DNA of 64,000 nt. It comes from an uncultured Oscillibacter sp. Its GTDB lineage: Bacteria > Bacillota > Clostridia > Oscillospirales > Oscillospiraceae. Position 1 is the stretch's first letter. Each line of letters opens with the position of its first letter. The translations under genes were made by a program, and so were the position numbers. This document shows, in pieces, positions 9,378 through 18,048 of the stretch. The stretch spans positions 59,614 through 123,613 of the forward strand of contig CAJKKQ010000008.1 in assembly GCA_905200545.1 (NCBI GenBank), written 5' to 3'. The notes beneath the pieces were generated by a model. The model was not told the origin of the DNA and ran no database searches. It saw only the letters and a program-made list of their open reading frames with translations.

Positions 9378-9563
9378 ACGAAGTCGGTTGTCAGGCTTGA
9401 TCAATACATCGCAAGCGAAAAGCAGGGCACCGCAAAGGTTCCCGTGTTTGACCAGGGGATTGTGCTGCTGTCAGGCGAGAATAAAGAGATTTGCTTGATA
9501 GCTCTGTCTTATATGGCAGAGTGCCAAAAGGAAATCATACGGTGCAAATCATGGACGATATAG
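9378..9563 (+). pseudogene. Unrecognised gene fragment
   Basis: A 61-codon open stretch follows a stop codon and has no start codon. Its amino-acid pattern looks genuinely coding: it reads RLDQYIASEKQGTAKVPVFD, then GIVLLSG and ALSYMAECQKE, but I cannot name the family. It lies in an AT-richer gap of more than 800 bp between the anti-sigma gene and the next membrane protein. The N-terminal part appears lost. Confidence 0.35.
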
Positions 9564-9959
9564 ATGGAATGGGGCCGCCGAGGATCGGCTGCCCCATTCC
9601 TATTGCAGCAGGCAAAAACTTCCACCCATAAAACAGGATTGAAGAAAATTCCAGGAGCAAGTATAATCGAATATCATACGTGCGTAAACGTATTGTGTGA
9701 AATTTGAAATGCGATTGCATGAAAAGATACCACCAAAAAAGAGCGCATGCTGTGAGCAGAATCTTAAGCCAGTGCCCGATTGCCGTCATGAAAGGAAAAA
9801 GCAGGTTAACAGCCCAGTCACATCCACAGATGGATGTGCGACTTCTGGTGCGGCCATTTTATGCCTTGTACCAAATTGTCTATCTGAGGCTTGGTACAGG
9901 GCATTTCCTGTCTCTCGGCCTGATTTAAGAAAGCATTCAATAGATACAAGGAGGATACC
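9564..9959. other. AT-rich spacer with an inverted repeat
   Basis: No supported gene. TGTACCAA (9867-9874) and TTGGTACA (9891-9898) form 8-bp arms around a 16-bp centre. This could be an operator or an mRNA leader hairpin about 60 bp upstream of the next start codon. Confidence 0.35.
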
Positions 9960-11639
9960 ATGGACGCAAAGAGAACTTCTAAAAAACGATTTTATCTCAA
10001 ATGGCCCTGGAATGTGCTGGTCTACATTGTTCTGGTGGTGCTGCTGCGCATTTTTGCCATTCCGGTGATCCTCCTCATTATGTGGTGGAACAAAAAGCAG
10101 CAGCCGGACGGTCCCGAGGAGGGCTACTGCCTCCAGCGCACCCGGGGACGACTGACCGGGTTGATCTGGGCCGCCCTCTTTCTGATTGGAGGCGGACTGG
10201 CAATCTGGTTCTTCTTGGTGGCTCAGACCATGCCGTACGAGGTAGAGCAGTTAAAAGAGGAGCTGAAGTTCGGCTACTACTTGATCCCCGTGGCGGGAGG
10301 AGTTGCCATACTGGCGGGTCTCTTTCTGGCCTACCGGAGCCTGCGGGACGCCCTCTGCCCGGAGAAAAGCGCCCTGGCCCAGTCTATCCGGGACCAACTC
10401 CCCTACCCGGACGAGGCGCCGACGGTGAAGGAGCTCTTCGCAATGGTGGATCGGGATCTGCGGGAAAACGGCCAGTGGTGCGGCAAACTAGGGATTGGCA
10501 AGGAGTGGGTGCTGGGGGATGAAGTCTCCCGCATCCCCCGCATCCGGGGCGTATTCGGCCGGGTAGAGCGGCACACCCGCCGCGCCGGCAAACGCACCCA
10601 GGTCATCTACATCTATGAAATCTGGATCGTGGACGACCGCCGGCAGCGGCAGGTCACCTCATTGAAGTCTAAGCAAGAGCTGGATGAGGCCCTGGATTGC
10701 CTGCACCGACGGGCCCCCGCAGCCGTATTTGGGACCTACGACTCCAAAGAGTATCAGGATCTGGCCTACGCCAAAGAGGAGGAACAGCAGTACGCCCAGG
10801 AGCGGGCCTACCGCCAGAGGAAGGCTCGGCAGGAGGAGCAGGAACGTCAGGAGCAGGAGCGGCGAGCCCAAAACCAGGTGCTCACTTTGCCGGACGGTTC
10901 CGTGACCTCCCGCATCACCTGGGACACCATCCATCAGCTGCTGCTCCGGCCCAGCCGGACGGGGGAGGCCAGTCCCTTCCAGTTGGTACCCGGTGTTCCC
11001 ATCCAGGGACAGGGCTATACTTTCAGCCGTCTGGCCTGCCTGCCCGGCGGTGTACAGGCGCTCACCCGCATCTTGCTGGAGGAGTATTCCGGCACGCCGG
11101 GGGTTCCCGGGCAGTACGCCTGGACCCGGGATGCCGCCGCAGGCGAGGCGGAGGATGTGCTGCGAGGCTGGCTGCGGGGGGAGATTCCCTCTCTGGAAGG
11201 CTGGACACATATGGAGCGCGCCGGCCGTACCTGGCAGCCCTTGGACGGCGGGAGCACCGGGACCGCCTCCACCCCGCCCCAGCCAAATCCAGACTGGCCC
11301 TGGATCCTGTCTGTGGGCGCGGTTTCCAGTACATCCAATCCCAGCTGGAAGGACGTTGAAGCATCCTTGCAGAAGCTCAGCCAGGAGGCGGACAGCTTCC
11401 TGATCCTGGAGCAAAAGGATCCCCGGGATTCGGAGATCTACTGGTTCATTCAGTGTGCTGTGGCCCGGCAGGGCCCGGATCAGGGTAAATATGCAGTGGA
11501 GATCGGATCCTCTGTCTCCGGCAGCCCTTGCCTGTGGGAGCGGACGGTGACTGATGTGCAGGAGGCCATCGGGTATTTCTCCGCTGCCTACTATCACATG
11601 GAAGTGGATGTGTCCGGTTTTGAGGAGATGAAGCTTTGA
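9960..11639 (+). CDS. Uncharacterised membrane protein with a charged coiled-coil
   Basis: 559 residues, not recognised. Three N-terminal hydrophobic segments (about 18-40, 62-82 and 100-122) are followed by a soluble region. Residues about 262-305 are a run of Glu, Gln and Arg (EERQEQERRAQ-type) likely to form a coiled coil. The C-terminal half has no motif I know. An AAGGAGG site precedes ATG 9960. A Sel1-repeat gene follows 74 bp later in the same direction with no terminator between, so the two probably form an operon. Confidence 0.7.
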   Translation: MDAKRTSKKRFYLKWPWNVLVYIVLVVLLRIFAIPVILLIMWWNKKQQPDGPEEGYCLQRTRGRLTGLIWAALFLIGGGLAIWFFLVAQTMPYEVEQLKEELKFGYYLIPVAGGVAILAGLFLAYRSLRDALCPEKSALAQSIRDQLPYPDEAPTVKELFAMVDRDLRENGQWCGKLGIGKEWVLGDEVSRIPRIRGVFGRVERHTRRAGKRTQVIYIYEIWIVDDRRQRQVTSLKSKQELDEALDCLHRRAPAAVFGTYDSKEYQDLAYAKEEEQQYAQERAYRQRKARQEEQERQEQERRAQNQVLTLPDGSVTSRITWDTIHQLLLRPSRTGEASPFQLVPGVPIQGQGYTFSRLACLPGGVQALTRILLEEYSGTPGVPGQYAWTRDAAAGEAEDVLRGWLRGEIPSLEGWTHMERAGRTWQPLDGGSTGTASTPPQPNPDWPWILSVGAVSSTSNPSWKDVEASLQKLSQEADSFLILEQKDPRDSEIYWFIQCAVARQGPDQGKYAVEIGSSVSGSPCLWERTVTDVQEAIGYFSAAYYHMEVDVSGFEEMKL

Positions 11640-11713
11640 ATGAAGGACTCCGCGCTTGGTGAGCAGCCCCCAATTAACGCAGAATTTCAAAAGCAAAACA
11701 GGAGGACATACAG

Positions 11714-12955
11714 ATGGGACGGTTTTTCAGTGATCCTGTAGAGCGGGCACTCAAATACATCTACTATGACCTGCGGTCCGGACGGGGGCAGGAAGGCTTC
11801 CGGTTGCTGGGACAGGCAGTACAGGATGGAGACGCGGACGCCTGTTGTCTGCTGGCCCGGTGCCTGTACGGGCCGGAGTACACCTGGCCCGGCCACAATT
11901 TCCCCGTGGACGAGCAGGCGGGGGACGAGTTCATGCGCCGCTCTGTGCTGGGAGGTAGCGCTATCGGGGCGCTGCTGTCCCTGCGCTGCGGAGTGATGGA
12001 CCGGAAGCTGGCCCAGGCCATGCCCCTGACGCTCCAGGAGGCCTTTGATACCGTGCTGGACAAGGCGGAGCACGGAGAGCCCCTGTGCCAGATGATCATT
12101 GGGAATGTGTACTACTGGGGAGATTTCCCGGAAGTCCAGGTCAAGACCCGGGAGGATTTTGACAACGACGATGCCATCCAGAGTTACCTGCGGGAGAACT
12201 ATGCCAAGTGTGAGGACTGGCTGTGGAAGTCCCTGCGCAGCGGGATCAGCACAGGCGGCGTCAACCTGGCCAATTTTTACCGGGAGGGGAAACCGGGGCT
12301 CATCTCTCCCCGGCCGGAACAGGCCATCGAGGTATACCGCTACGGGGCGGAGCAGGGCTATCCGGATTACCTCTTCTACTACGCCAATGAGCTCTACAAC
12401 CAGGGGAAAAAGGGAGAAGCCTTTGATCTCTACCGGAGTTCGGCAGAGCTGGGAGAGCCCCGGGCCTTTTTCTGGGCGGGCTATTCCTACGAACTGGGCG
12501 ATGGCGTGCCCAAGGACAACGCCCAGGCCGCCCAATATTACCAGCAGGCGCTCTCGGCCCCCATTCAGGAAAAAGTGAATCCCGCCAACCGGCTGGGGAT
12601 GTTCTACTATGACGGTCATGGCGTGGAGCGGGATTACGCCAAGGCCTTCCAGCTTTTGAAGTGGGCGGAGGACCACGGCGGACCGGCCATGCTTTACTAC
12701 CTGGGCGCCTGCTACGCCAATGGCCAGGGGACCCAGCAGGATTACGCCAAGGCCTTTACCTACCTGGATCGGATCAACTGGAACTGCCATCCCGGATTTT
12801 ATCTCTTGGGAAAGATGTACTGCAATGGCCTAGGCGTCCCGGCGGACATTGCCAAGGGGGTGGAATACCTCCAGAAGGCCGGTGGCGATCCCGACGCCAA
12901 GGAGGAGCTAAGGCACTACAAAAAGACCCTGTTCGGCAAGTGGGTGCGGCGGTAA
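11714..12955 (+). CDS. Sel1-like tetratricopeptide repeat protein
   Basis: 413 residues with no signal peptide. From about residue 180 to the end it carries tandem Sel1-like repeats of about 36 residues, recognisable from recurring segments such as GYSYELGDGVPKDNAQAAQY and YANGQGTQQDYAKAF, LGMFYYDGHGVERDYAKAF, and YCNGLGVPADIAKGVEYL. These repeats form alpha-helical solenoids that scaffold protein complexes. Ribosome site AGGAGG lies 9 bp before ATG. Partner proteins are unknown; the membrane protein upstream is the obvious candidate. Confidence 0.85.
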   Translation: MGRFFSDPVERALKYIYYDLRSGRGQEGFRLLGQAVQDGDADACCLLARCLYGPEYTWPGHNFPVDEQAGDEFMRRSVLGGSAIGALLSLRCGVMDRKLAQAMPLTLQEAFDTVLDKAEHGEPLCQMIIGNVYYWGDFPEVQVKTREDFDNDDAIQSYLRENYAKCEDWLWKSLRSGISTGGVNLANFYREGKPGLISPRPEQAIEVYRYGAEQGYPDYLFYYANELYNQGKKGEAFDLYRSSAELGEPRAFFWAGYSYELGDGVPKDNAQAAQYYQQALSAPIQEKVNPANRLGMFYYDGHGVERDYAKAFQLLKWAEDHGGPAMLYYLGACYANGQGTQQDYAKAFTYLDRINWNCHPGFYLLGKMYCNGLGVPADIAKGVEYLQKAGGDPDAKEELRHYKKTLFGKWVRR

Positions 12956-13146
12956 AACAAAAACAGCCTGCGGAGAGAGCTGCTGGTGCGCCGATGCGGC
13001 CGATGCGAAGCCAGCACATTCTGCTGACAAGGGTGCCCTGGTCTCGGAAAAATTCTGGAAGGGGGCTAGCTGGATGACTACCGCAACATCCAGCTGCTGC
13101 CGGCTGGAATGGTATGGTCGCAGCCACGGATCCCGCTTTCTCGATG

Positions 13147-13497
13147 GGGACCACTGCGGGGGAGCACTGGAACCCCTGCGGTGGGAGGATCTGGACATCG
13201 AAACCGAAACCAGTTCCGTCAACAAGCAGGCAATGAAAAAATGAGGACAACCACCCCCGGGAACGGGCCAAGCACCCAGACACTCCCCGGCTCTTCCCCC
13301 CCTCCCGAACCGGATCCATGTATTGCCCGAATTCTGTGGCTGCCCTTCACCAGAGAATCCTCAGAGGCCCCAGACTGGAGCACATCCGGCCCCACGATCT
13401 TCGGCACACAGTTACCCTGGCCCTTCAAAAACACAGCGGCGCACCGGACGGGAAGCTATCCTTCCCTGCCGGTGCGCTGCAATTTTTTCGTGGTATG
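13147..13497 (+). pseudogene. Tyrosine integrase remnant (copy A)
   Basis: Two disconnected pieces of an integrase catalytic domain survive. One reads LEPLRWEDLDIETE and SSVNKQAM (near 13158-13220). After a stop and frameshift comes one reading MYCPNSVAALHQRIL then HDLRHT (near 13318-13415). They match the same parts of the longest copy at 63082-64000. The hairpin with arms around GCGCACCGG and CCGGTGCGC plus a T run (13436-13487) closes the remnant, as in every other copy. The active-site His and Tyr after HDLRH are missing. Nothing else is recognisable in 12956-13146. Confidence 0.75.
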
Positions 13498-13558
13498 AGT
13501 CGTGACGTGAGGCTGCCTTTCAAGGTCCGAAATCTCAGAATTTGCACCACTGTGAATG
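13490..13558 (+). repeat. Right-end segment and core repeat of the integrase element (copy A)
   Basis: After the hairpin comes TATGAGTCGTGACGTGAGG, then the core-like TCAGAATTTGCACCACTGTG (from 13534). The same order (GTGGGTC-rich segment, then CAAAATC-rich core) recurs near 22590-22661 and 44618-44687. Confidence 0.5.
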
Positions 13559-13575
13559 CGGCAATGGCCTCCTAT

Positions 13576-13918
13576 TTATTTCAGGCAGAAGCCCAAAACC
13601 AATAGGCTTGACTCCAGATCGTAAATTCCCAGAATATCCTCCGTGATTTCCACTGGCTCCATATGATCCATAATATCAATCCGTCCTCCATCTGAAGTCC
13701 AAAAGGCCCAGCCGCTTTTCTTCCACGCCTGTTACTTCCACAGAAAGCGCTCCGTATTCAAATATTTCTACGGTCCCATCGTCCCCGGCGCAAGCCGGCG
13801 ATTCCTGGTCCTGCTGGGGGGAAGCCGCAGCACCATCTGTACATCCAGGCAACATGATCAGCGCCGCAAGCATCATCCCGCAAATTTCCCTGACCACAGC
13901 AAAATTTTTCTCTTTCAA
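13576..13918 (-). pseudogene. Frameshifted small lipoprotein
   Basis: The N-terminal frame shows a hydrophobic leader ending in the lipobox LIMLPGCTD, then a polar region containing VEVTGVEE. This frame stops at 13676. The other frame takes over near 13710, reads SGWAFWTSDGGRIDIMDHME and continues to a stop at 13576. One frame change joins them into a protein of about 113 residues. No ATG precedes the leader (TTG 13918 is possible). It lies downstream of a 55-residue gene and an XRE gene on the same strand. Confidence 0.5.
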
Positions 13919-14025
13919 ATATGGTTCACAGAGCCTATCAACGTATGGCGCGCATGTGGCTGGCACACGCTTTCCATCACTGCGGAAATCCCTTCGCCGC
14001 GGGAAAGATCGTCGGAATGTCAGCC

Positions 14026-14193
14026 TCACTGGTAGCGATACCGCTCCCCGGTATAGCGATCCACACACCGCAGGAACAGCTCCCGGCTCTGGAACTCCAA
14101 AAAATGGAAGCCGTTCTCAGGATGGAAGGAAACGATCTTCCGCTCCGGGCAAACCCACATCCGCCAGGGCCCGGTCATGACGGTCTGTTCCAT
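14026..14193 (-). CDS. Small protein of 55 residues, unknown function
   Basis: ATG at 14193 is preceded by AAAGGAG at correct spacing, only 19 bp after the stop of the XRE gene upstream on the same strand. The protein starts MEQTVMTGPWRMWVCPERK and is rich in Arg, Phe and aromatic residues, with two cysteines. It has no membrane segment and no family that I recognise. Strong translation signals and tight operon spacing support a real gene. Confidence 0.6.
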   Translation of the reverse strand: MEQTVMTGPWRMWVCPERKIVSFHPENGFHFLEFQSRELFLRCVDRYTGERYRYQ

Positions 14194-14211
14194 AGTGCAT
14201 CTCCTTTCTTG

Positions 14212-15291
14212 TTACAGGACGAAGTCGTCAGAGGCTGCCCGTTCCGTCTCCAGATCCACGCCCTCCCGGCGCAGCTGCTCCTGCAATCGCTTCTGCCGCT
14301 CCGATGCCGTCAGCAGATGCTCGGTAAATTCCGGGTCCAGAGTGTCCGGCCAGGTCTCCGTAACAGACCCATCCACCATGTCGTAGACTGTGTAAGGTTT
14401 CTCCGGCCAGCGGGTGCGGACCAGCAGCTCCGTGACGCCGTCGCCGTCCCAGTCCACTGCAGCAAAGGTCAGGCAGTCCTTCACCGTCAGCAGCAGCTCC
14501 GTGTTCCAGGTCTTCCCGTCCCCCCGCCAGAAGTTGTAGGTGAAGAGAAAACCGTCCCCAATGGGGTAAGGGTAAATGTGCCGGTACTCAAACGTCGCGT
14601 CATAATAGCCAAACAGGGCGTCTCCGGTCTCCAGGTTGTAGTCCAGTCCCACGGCACCGCCCACCTGGTCCATCGTGGAGCCGATGGAAAACTGGGCGGT
14701 TGCAGCGCAGGCGGTAACGGTGCCCTGGTGGGTCAGCCGGTTCCAGCGGCAGTCCATCCGGTAGCAGATGTCTGTCCCCCGCTCACTTTTCAGGGGGGTG
14801 CCGTCAAAATCTACGTTCCCTTCGCACCGGAGCTTGAGCAGGTGGTCCCCCTCCTGCAAATAAAAGTAGTTGACTCCGTCCACGGTCTCCTTCAGCACCA
14901 GCTCCTGTGTGCGGGTCTCCGTCACGTACAGGGCGCTGTAAGCGATCACCAGGGCCGCCGCAATCACCAGCGCCAGCACCGCCCCCACACGGCCCCAGGA
15001 CCGCCGGCGTTCCCGACGAAGGCTGTCATCGGAAATGGTCAGTAAGTTCTTCATGGGGTCCTCCTCTCCGCTAGGGATAGCCCGCCGCCGGCAGGCCATC
15101 AGCTCCTCCACCCTCAGCCCCAGGGCTGATGCCAAGGGCTCCAGCAGCGTCACGTCCGGGTAGCTGAGGCCCCGCTCCCACTTGCTGACTGCCTTGTTAG
15201 TCACATGGACTTGCTCCGCCAACTCCTGCTGAGTCAGGCCCAGTTCACGGCGGCAATCGCTGATGAAGGTGCCCAGCCGTTCCTTGTTCAT
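14212..15291 (-). CDS. XRE regulator with membrane segment and extracytoplasmic domain
   Basis: 359 residues from ATG 15291, which follows AGAGGTGAT; the longer upstream reading has no support. Residues 1-65 form a helix-turn-helix (LTQQELAEQVHVTNKAVSKW). One membrane helix lies near 107-127, and about 230 residues would be outside. The C-terminal part contains DWDGDGVTELLVRTRW, a calcium-binding-like FG-GAP/VCBS pattern also seen in lipoproteins of unknown role. It may sense an envelope signal and control its own operon with the 55-residue gene downstream. Confidence 0.75.
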   Translation of the reverse strand: MNKERLGTFISDCRRELGLTQQELAEQVHVTNKAVSKWERGLSYPDVTLLEPLASALGLRVEELMACRRRAIPSGEEDPMKNLLTISDDSLRRERRRSWGRVGAVLALVIAAALVIAYSALYVTETRTQELVLKETVDGVNYFYLQEGDHLLKLRCEGNVDFDGTPLKSERGTDICYRMDCRWNRLTHQGTVTACAATAQFSIGSTMDQVGGAVGLDYNLETGDALFGYYDATFEYRHIYPYPIGDGFLFTYNFWRGDGKTWNTELLLTVKDCLTFAAVDWDGDGVTELLVRTRWPEKPYTVYDMVDGSVTETWPDTLDPEFTEHLLTASERQKRLQEQLRREGVDLETERAASDDFVL

Positions 15292-15470
15292 GTGTATCAC
15301 CTCTTGGGGAAAGTGTAACGTCAACCGTGCGAAAAGGCAATCGACCAGCAGTAGAATCGGCACAAAGCCCTTCTTCCTTCTGCGCTGCAGATAACTTCTT
15401 TCTGCCATACTGGTGACGATACTGCTGCCCTGCATCGTGATGCACACATGGAAGAAACCGCTCCCGGCTT

Positions 15471-16937
15471 TCACTCCGGATACACCAGCTCCTCCGGCAC
15501 CCGGTAGATCTGCCCCCACAGGTCACCGTTTTCATCGCGATAGATGACTGCCACAAAGGTGCCCTCATCCTGGTTATGAACGCCCTGCACATAATAACCG
15601 TTTTCGTCAAACGGCAGGCCTTCCGAAATATAAAAGTGGTTTTCCATAAGTCCAATCCAATAAGAAAACACATCTGTGACCGGCTCTCGGTGAATCAGTT
15701 CCAGCTCCGACATAGGAAGATTGCAATAGTAGTCAAACTCCGCCAGTTCCTTCAGGCGCACTTCCTCACTGACCGTCCCGGAGTGGACGGTAAAGCCTCC
15801 GTTTCCGGTCGCCTGTGACTGGGAATCAGTCTCCGCCTCAGAAGGCTTCGGTGCGGGATGCTCTGGCGTTATCTCCGCAGAGGGCGGCTCTTCCGGCAAA
15901 TCAACGTCCGGGACGGACGTGACCTCCTGTTCCGCCTGCTGCTTCGCCTCATTCTCCCGGGAATACTCCAATTCCTGGGGCACTTTGTAGAGCTGGGTCA
16001 CGCACGTGTCACCTTCCAGCCGGAACACCGGCAGATAGAACGCTCCGCTGATCCGTTGCCGGCGGCCCCTGTATTGTCCATCCTCGTCAAATAACTCCCG
16101 CTCCGGCATCTGGATGGTCAGTGTATAACCGTCTATCGTGTATTCGTACAGATCCGTCACGGTCTGCTCATCTACCAGCTCACAGTCCGCCAAGGGCAGG
16201 TTTTGGTAATATTGAGACTGATGATATGCTACGGGCATGCCGTCCCGGTCATCCGTCTGCGCACTTCCGCCGAAAACGCCCATACCGGAGAGGTCCAGGC
16301 AGACGTTCACAGTCTGGGTACCGCCGTCCCGGAATACCGCTTCCGCGGTAATTTTCGGATTTTTGGGAATATCGTCCGCACTGAGCGCCTGAATGCCCCA
16401 GAACAGCAGCAGTCCCTCCTCCATCTCCGTGCCCTCCAGGGTAACGGAGCTGCCGGAGACGGTGAACTCCTCGCCGAACACGATCAGCTTGTTCTCCGGT
16501 CCCACATAGATGGAGGACACCTGCTCCTCCGGTATGTCGGGCGTGATCCGCTGTTGGGCGAAGAAGCCCTCCTGGGTGGTAAAGGTAACCCGTTCAATGT
16601 TTTCGCCTTCGTAGCGCAAGCCCATGCTCACGTAGTAATTCTCTCCGTCGCAGTACCCGCCCCAGTAGTCGGACTTCTCCAGCAGATCCTCCTCCCGCAG
16701 CACCACCATACCATCCTCATCCAGATCCAAGGCATAGGCCTTGACGGTAAACAGGCCTGCGGGCTGCTGAGGCAGGAGCGCATACAGAACAGCCACCAGG
16801 CACAGAAGGGCGGCAACAGCTGCTCCCCCCCGCCAAAGCCGCGTCAGCCTCCGCTTCTTCCAGGAATAGGTCTCCGCCTCCAAAACGAATTTTGGATCAA
16901 TGCTGCTGATTGCTTGGGAAAGTTCCTCCCGTTTCAT
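15471..16937 (-). CDS. Anti-sigma-like membrane protein, second sigma locus
   Basis: 488 residues. A short cytoplasmic N-terminus (KREELSQAISSIDPKFV...) precedes one membrane helix near 38-57 and a large extracytoplasmic part. The outside part holds a DUF4179-like region, a Pro/Glu/Ser-rich linker (about 330-380) and a repeated motif: NLPLADCELVDEQTVTDLYEY and NLPMSELELIHREPVTDVFSY are clearly duplicated units. The start overlaps the sigma gene stop by 4 bp, which supports an anti-sigma role. Confidence 0.72.
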   Translation of the reverse strand: MKREELSQAISSIDPKFVLEAETYSWKKRRLTRLWRGGAAVAALLCLVAVLYALLPQQPAGLFTVKAYALDLDEDGMVVLREEDLLEKSDYWGGYCDGENYYVSMGLRYEGENIERVTFTTQEGFFAQQRITPDIPEEQVSSIYVGPENKLIVFGEEFTVSGSSVTLEGTEMEEGLLLFWGIQALSADDIPKNPKITAEAVFRDGGTQTVNVCLDLSGMGVFGGSAQTDDRDGMPVAYHQSQYYQNLPLADCELVDEQTVTDLYEYTIDGYTLTIQMPERELFDEDGQYRGRRQRISGAFYLPVFRLEGDTCVTQLYKVPQELEYSRENEAKQQAEQEVTSVPDVDLPEEPPSAEITPEHPAPKPSEAETDSQSQATGNGGFTVHSGTVSEEVRLKELAEFDYYCNLPMSELELIHREPVTDVFSYWIGLMENHFYISEGLPFDENGYYVQGVHNQDEGTFVAVIYRDENGDLWGQIYRVPEELVYPE

Positions 16938-17491
16938 ACCGGCACGCCCTCCTTTCTCAAGTAGGCCTTCAGTTTTTTTCGAATACGGTGGAGCCGGACG
17001 GACACCTGATTTTCGCTCATGCGCAGCCGAATGGCAATGGCGGAAACAGAGTCCGCATACCAGTACCGCCGCAGAAAAATCACCCGGTTCTCCCGATCCA
17101 ACGCACCCAAAAAGCGGTTCAGCAGCTCCACCAGTTCCTTGGCGGAAAAGGCGGTTTCCGCTGTATCCGGTACCGACAGACAGGTTTCCAATTCCTCCAG
17201 CGCCACGTCATAGTAGCTGTTGCGCTTGACTGCTGCACTGGCATGATACTTCTTCAGCGCCAGATTCCGGGTGATGCTGCACACATAGGTCATCAGGGGA
17301 TTCGGCTGCTGAGGCGGCACCGAATTCCACACGCACAGATACGTGTCGTTGACGCATTCCTCCGTATCCAGGGAGTTGTGCAGGATATTACCGGCAATTT
17401 TACAGCAGAGCCTTCCATACTTGTTTGAAAGTTCTGATATAGCCTGTTCCGACCGGTCAAAAAACAGGGTAATGATCGCTTGATCCTCCAT
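16934..17491 (-). CDS. ECF-family sigma factor, second locus
   Basis: 185 residues. Region 2 includes DTEECVNDTYLCVWNSVPP, and region 4 the helix-turn-helix YWYADSVSAIAIRLRMSENQ followed by VRLHRIRKKLK. The DTEECVNDTYL pattern is typical of the sigma factors found next to DUF4179 anti-sigma proteins in Clostridia. GGAAGGAGAG precedes the ATG. The partner follows with a 4-bp overlap. Confidence 0.87.
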   Translation of the reverse strand: MEDQAIITLFFDRSEQAISELSNKYGRLCCKIAGNILHNSLDTEECVNDTYLCVWNSVPPQQPNPLMTYVCSITRNLALKKYHASAAVKRNSYYDVALEELETCLSVPDTAETAFSAKELVELLNRFLGALDRENRVIFLRRYWYADSVSAIAIRLRMSENQVSVRLHRIRKKLKAYLRKEGVPV

Positions 17492-17599
17492 TTTCTCTCA
17501 CTCTCCTTCCCGCCTCACCCATATACTACGGATTACAGAGCAAATCTTACAGGAAAACATCATTTTTTATTTCACGAAGAGTGTACCATCGCTGTATGA

Positions 17600-17934
17600 T
17601 GCCGGCAAGCGGGCCACGAAGGATGAAGCAGGCAATCTCGTGGTCACCCGCCCCCAAACCGAAAACTCCATTCCAGATCTTCATTCCCCAGGAGGCAGCA
17701 GATCTGCTGGAAAAAGAGTACGCCAAATACCCGCGCAATCCCTGGCTGTTCTCCTCTTCCCGAGCCGGGGCCATGCACCGTCTTCACTCAGGGGGCACCC
17801 TCCATCAGCGAATTCTGAAAGGCGGAAGCAGGACGAGGCAGCGCAAGCCATGGGAAACCTCATGGTGCAGATACAGTGAGGACAATAATGAACGTAAAAC
17901 AGCGCACCGGGCGGGAACTTCCTGCCGGTGCGCT
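17600..17934 (+). pseudogene. Tyrosine integrase remnant (copy B) with its hairpin
   Basis: Fragments with small frame changes read KRATKDEAGNLVVTRPQTEN, IFIPQEAADLLEKEYAKYPR and GTLHQRILKG. The remnant then jumps straight to the integrase C-terminus (RQKQDEAAQAMGNLMVQIQ near 17821-17878), deleting the HxxR, His and Tyr region. The hairpin AGCGCACCGG / CCGGTGCGCT follows at 17901-17934. A GTGGGTCTGACTTTCAAAG right-end segment near 18035-18053 runs into the stop of the converging gene. No other gene is seen in 17492-18048. Confidence 0.75.
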
Positions 17935-18048
17935 TTATCATGCAGCAACGTGGGCTGCGGTGGAAAAGGAGGCACAGTGAAAAGAACTTGCCTTGCCCCA
18001 ATGGGCAAAGCGTGGGGTCTGGAACTTGTTCCAATGTGGGTCTGACTT

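Noticed and set aside
9535..9789. 84-codon minus-strand frame with membrane-like stretch
   Set aside because: AT-rich sequence readily gives hydrophobic frames. No ribosome site, and no conserved pattern.
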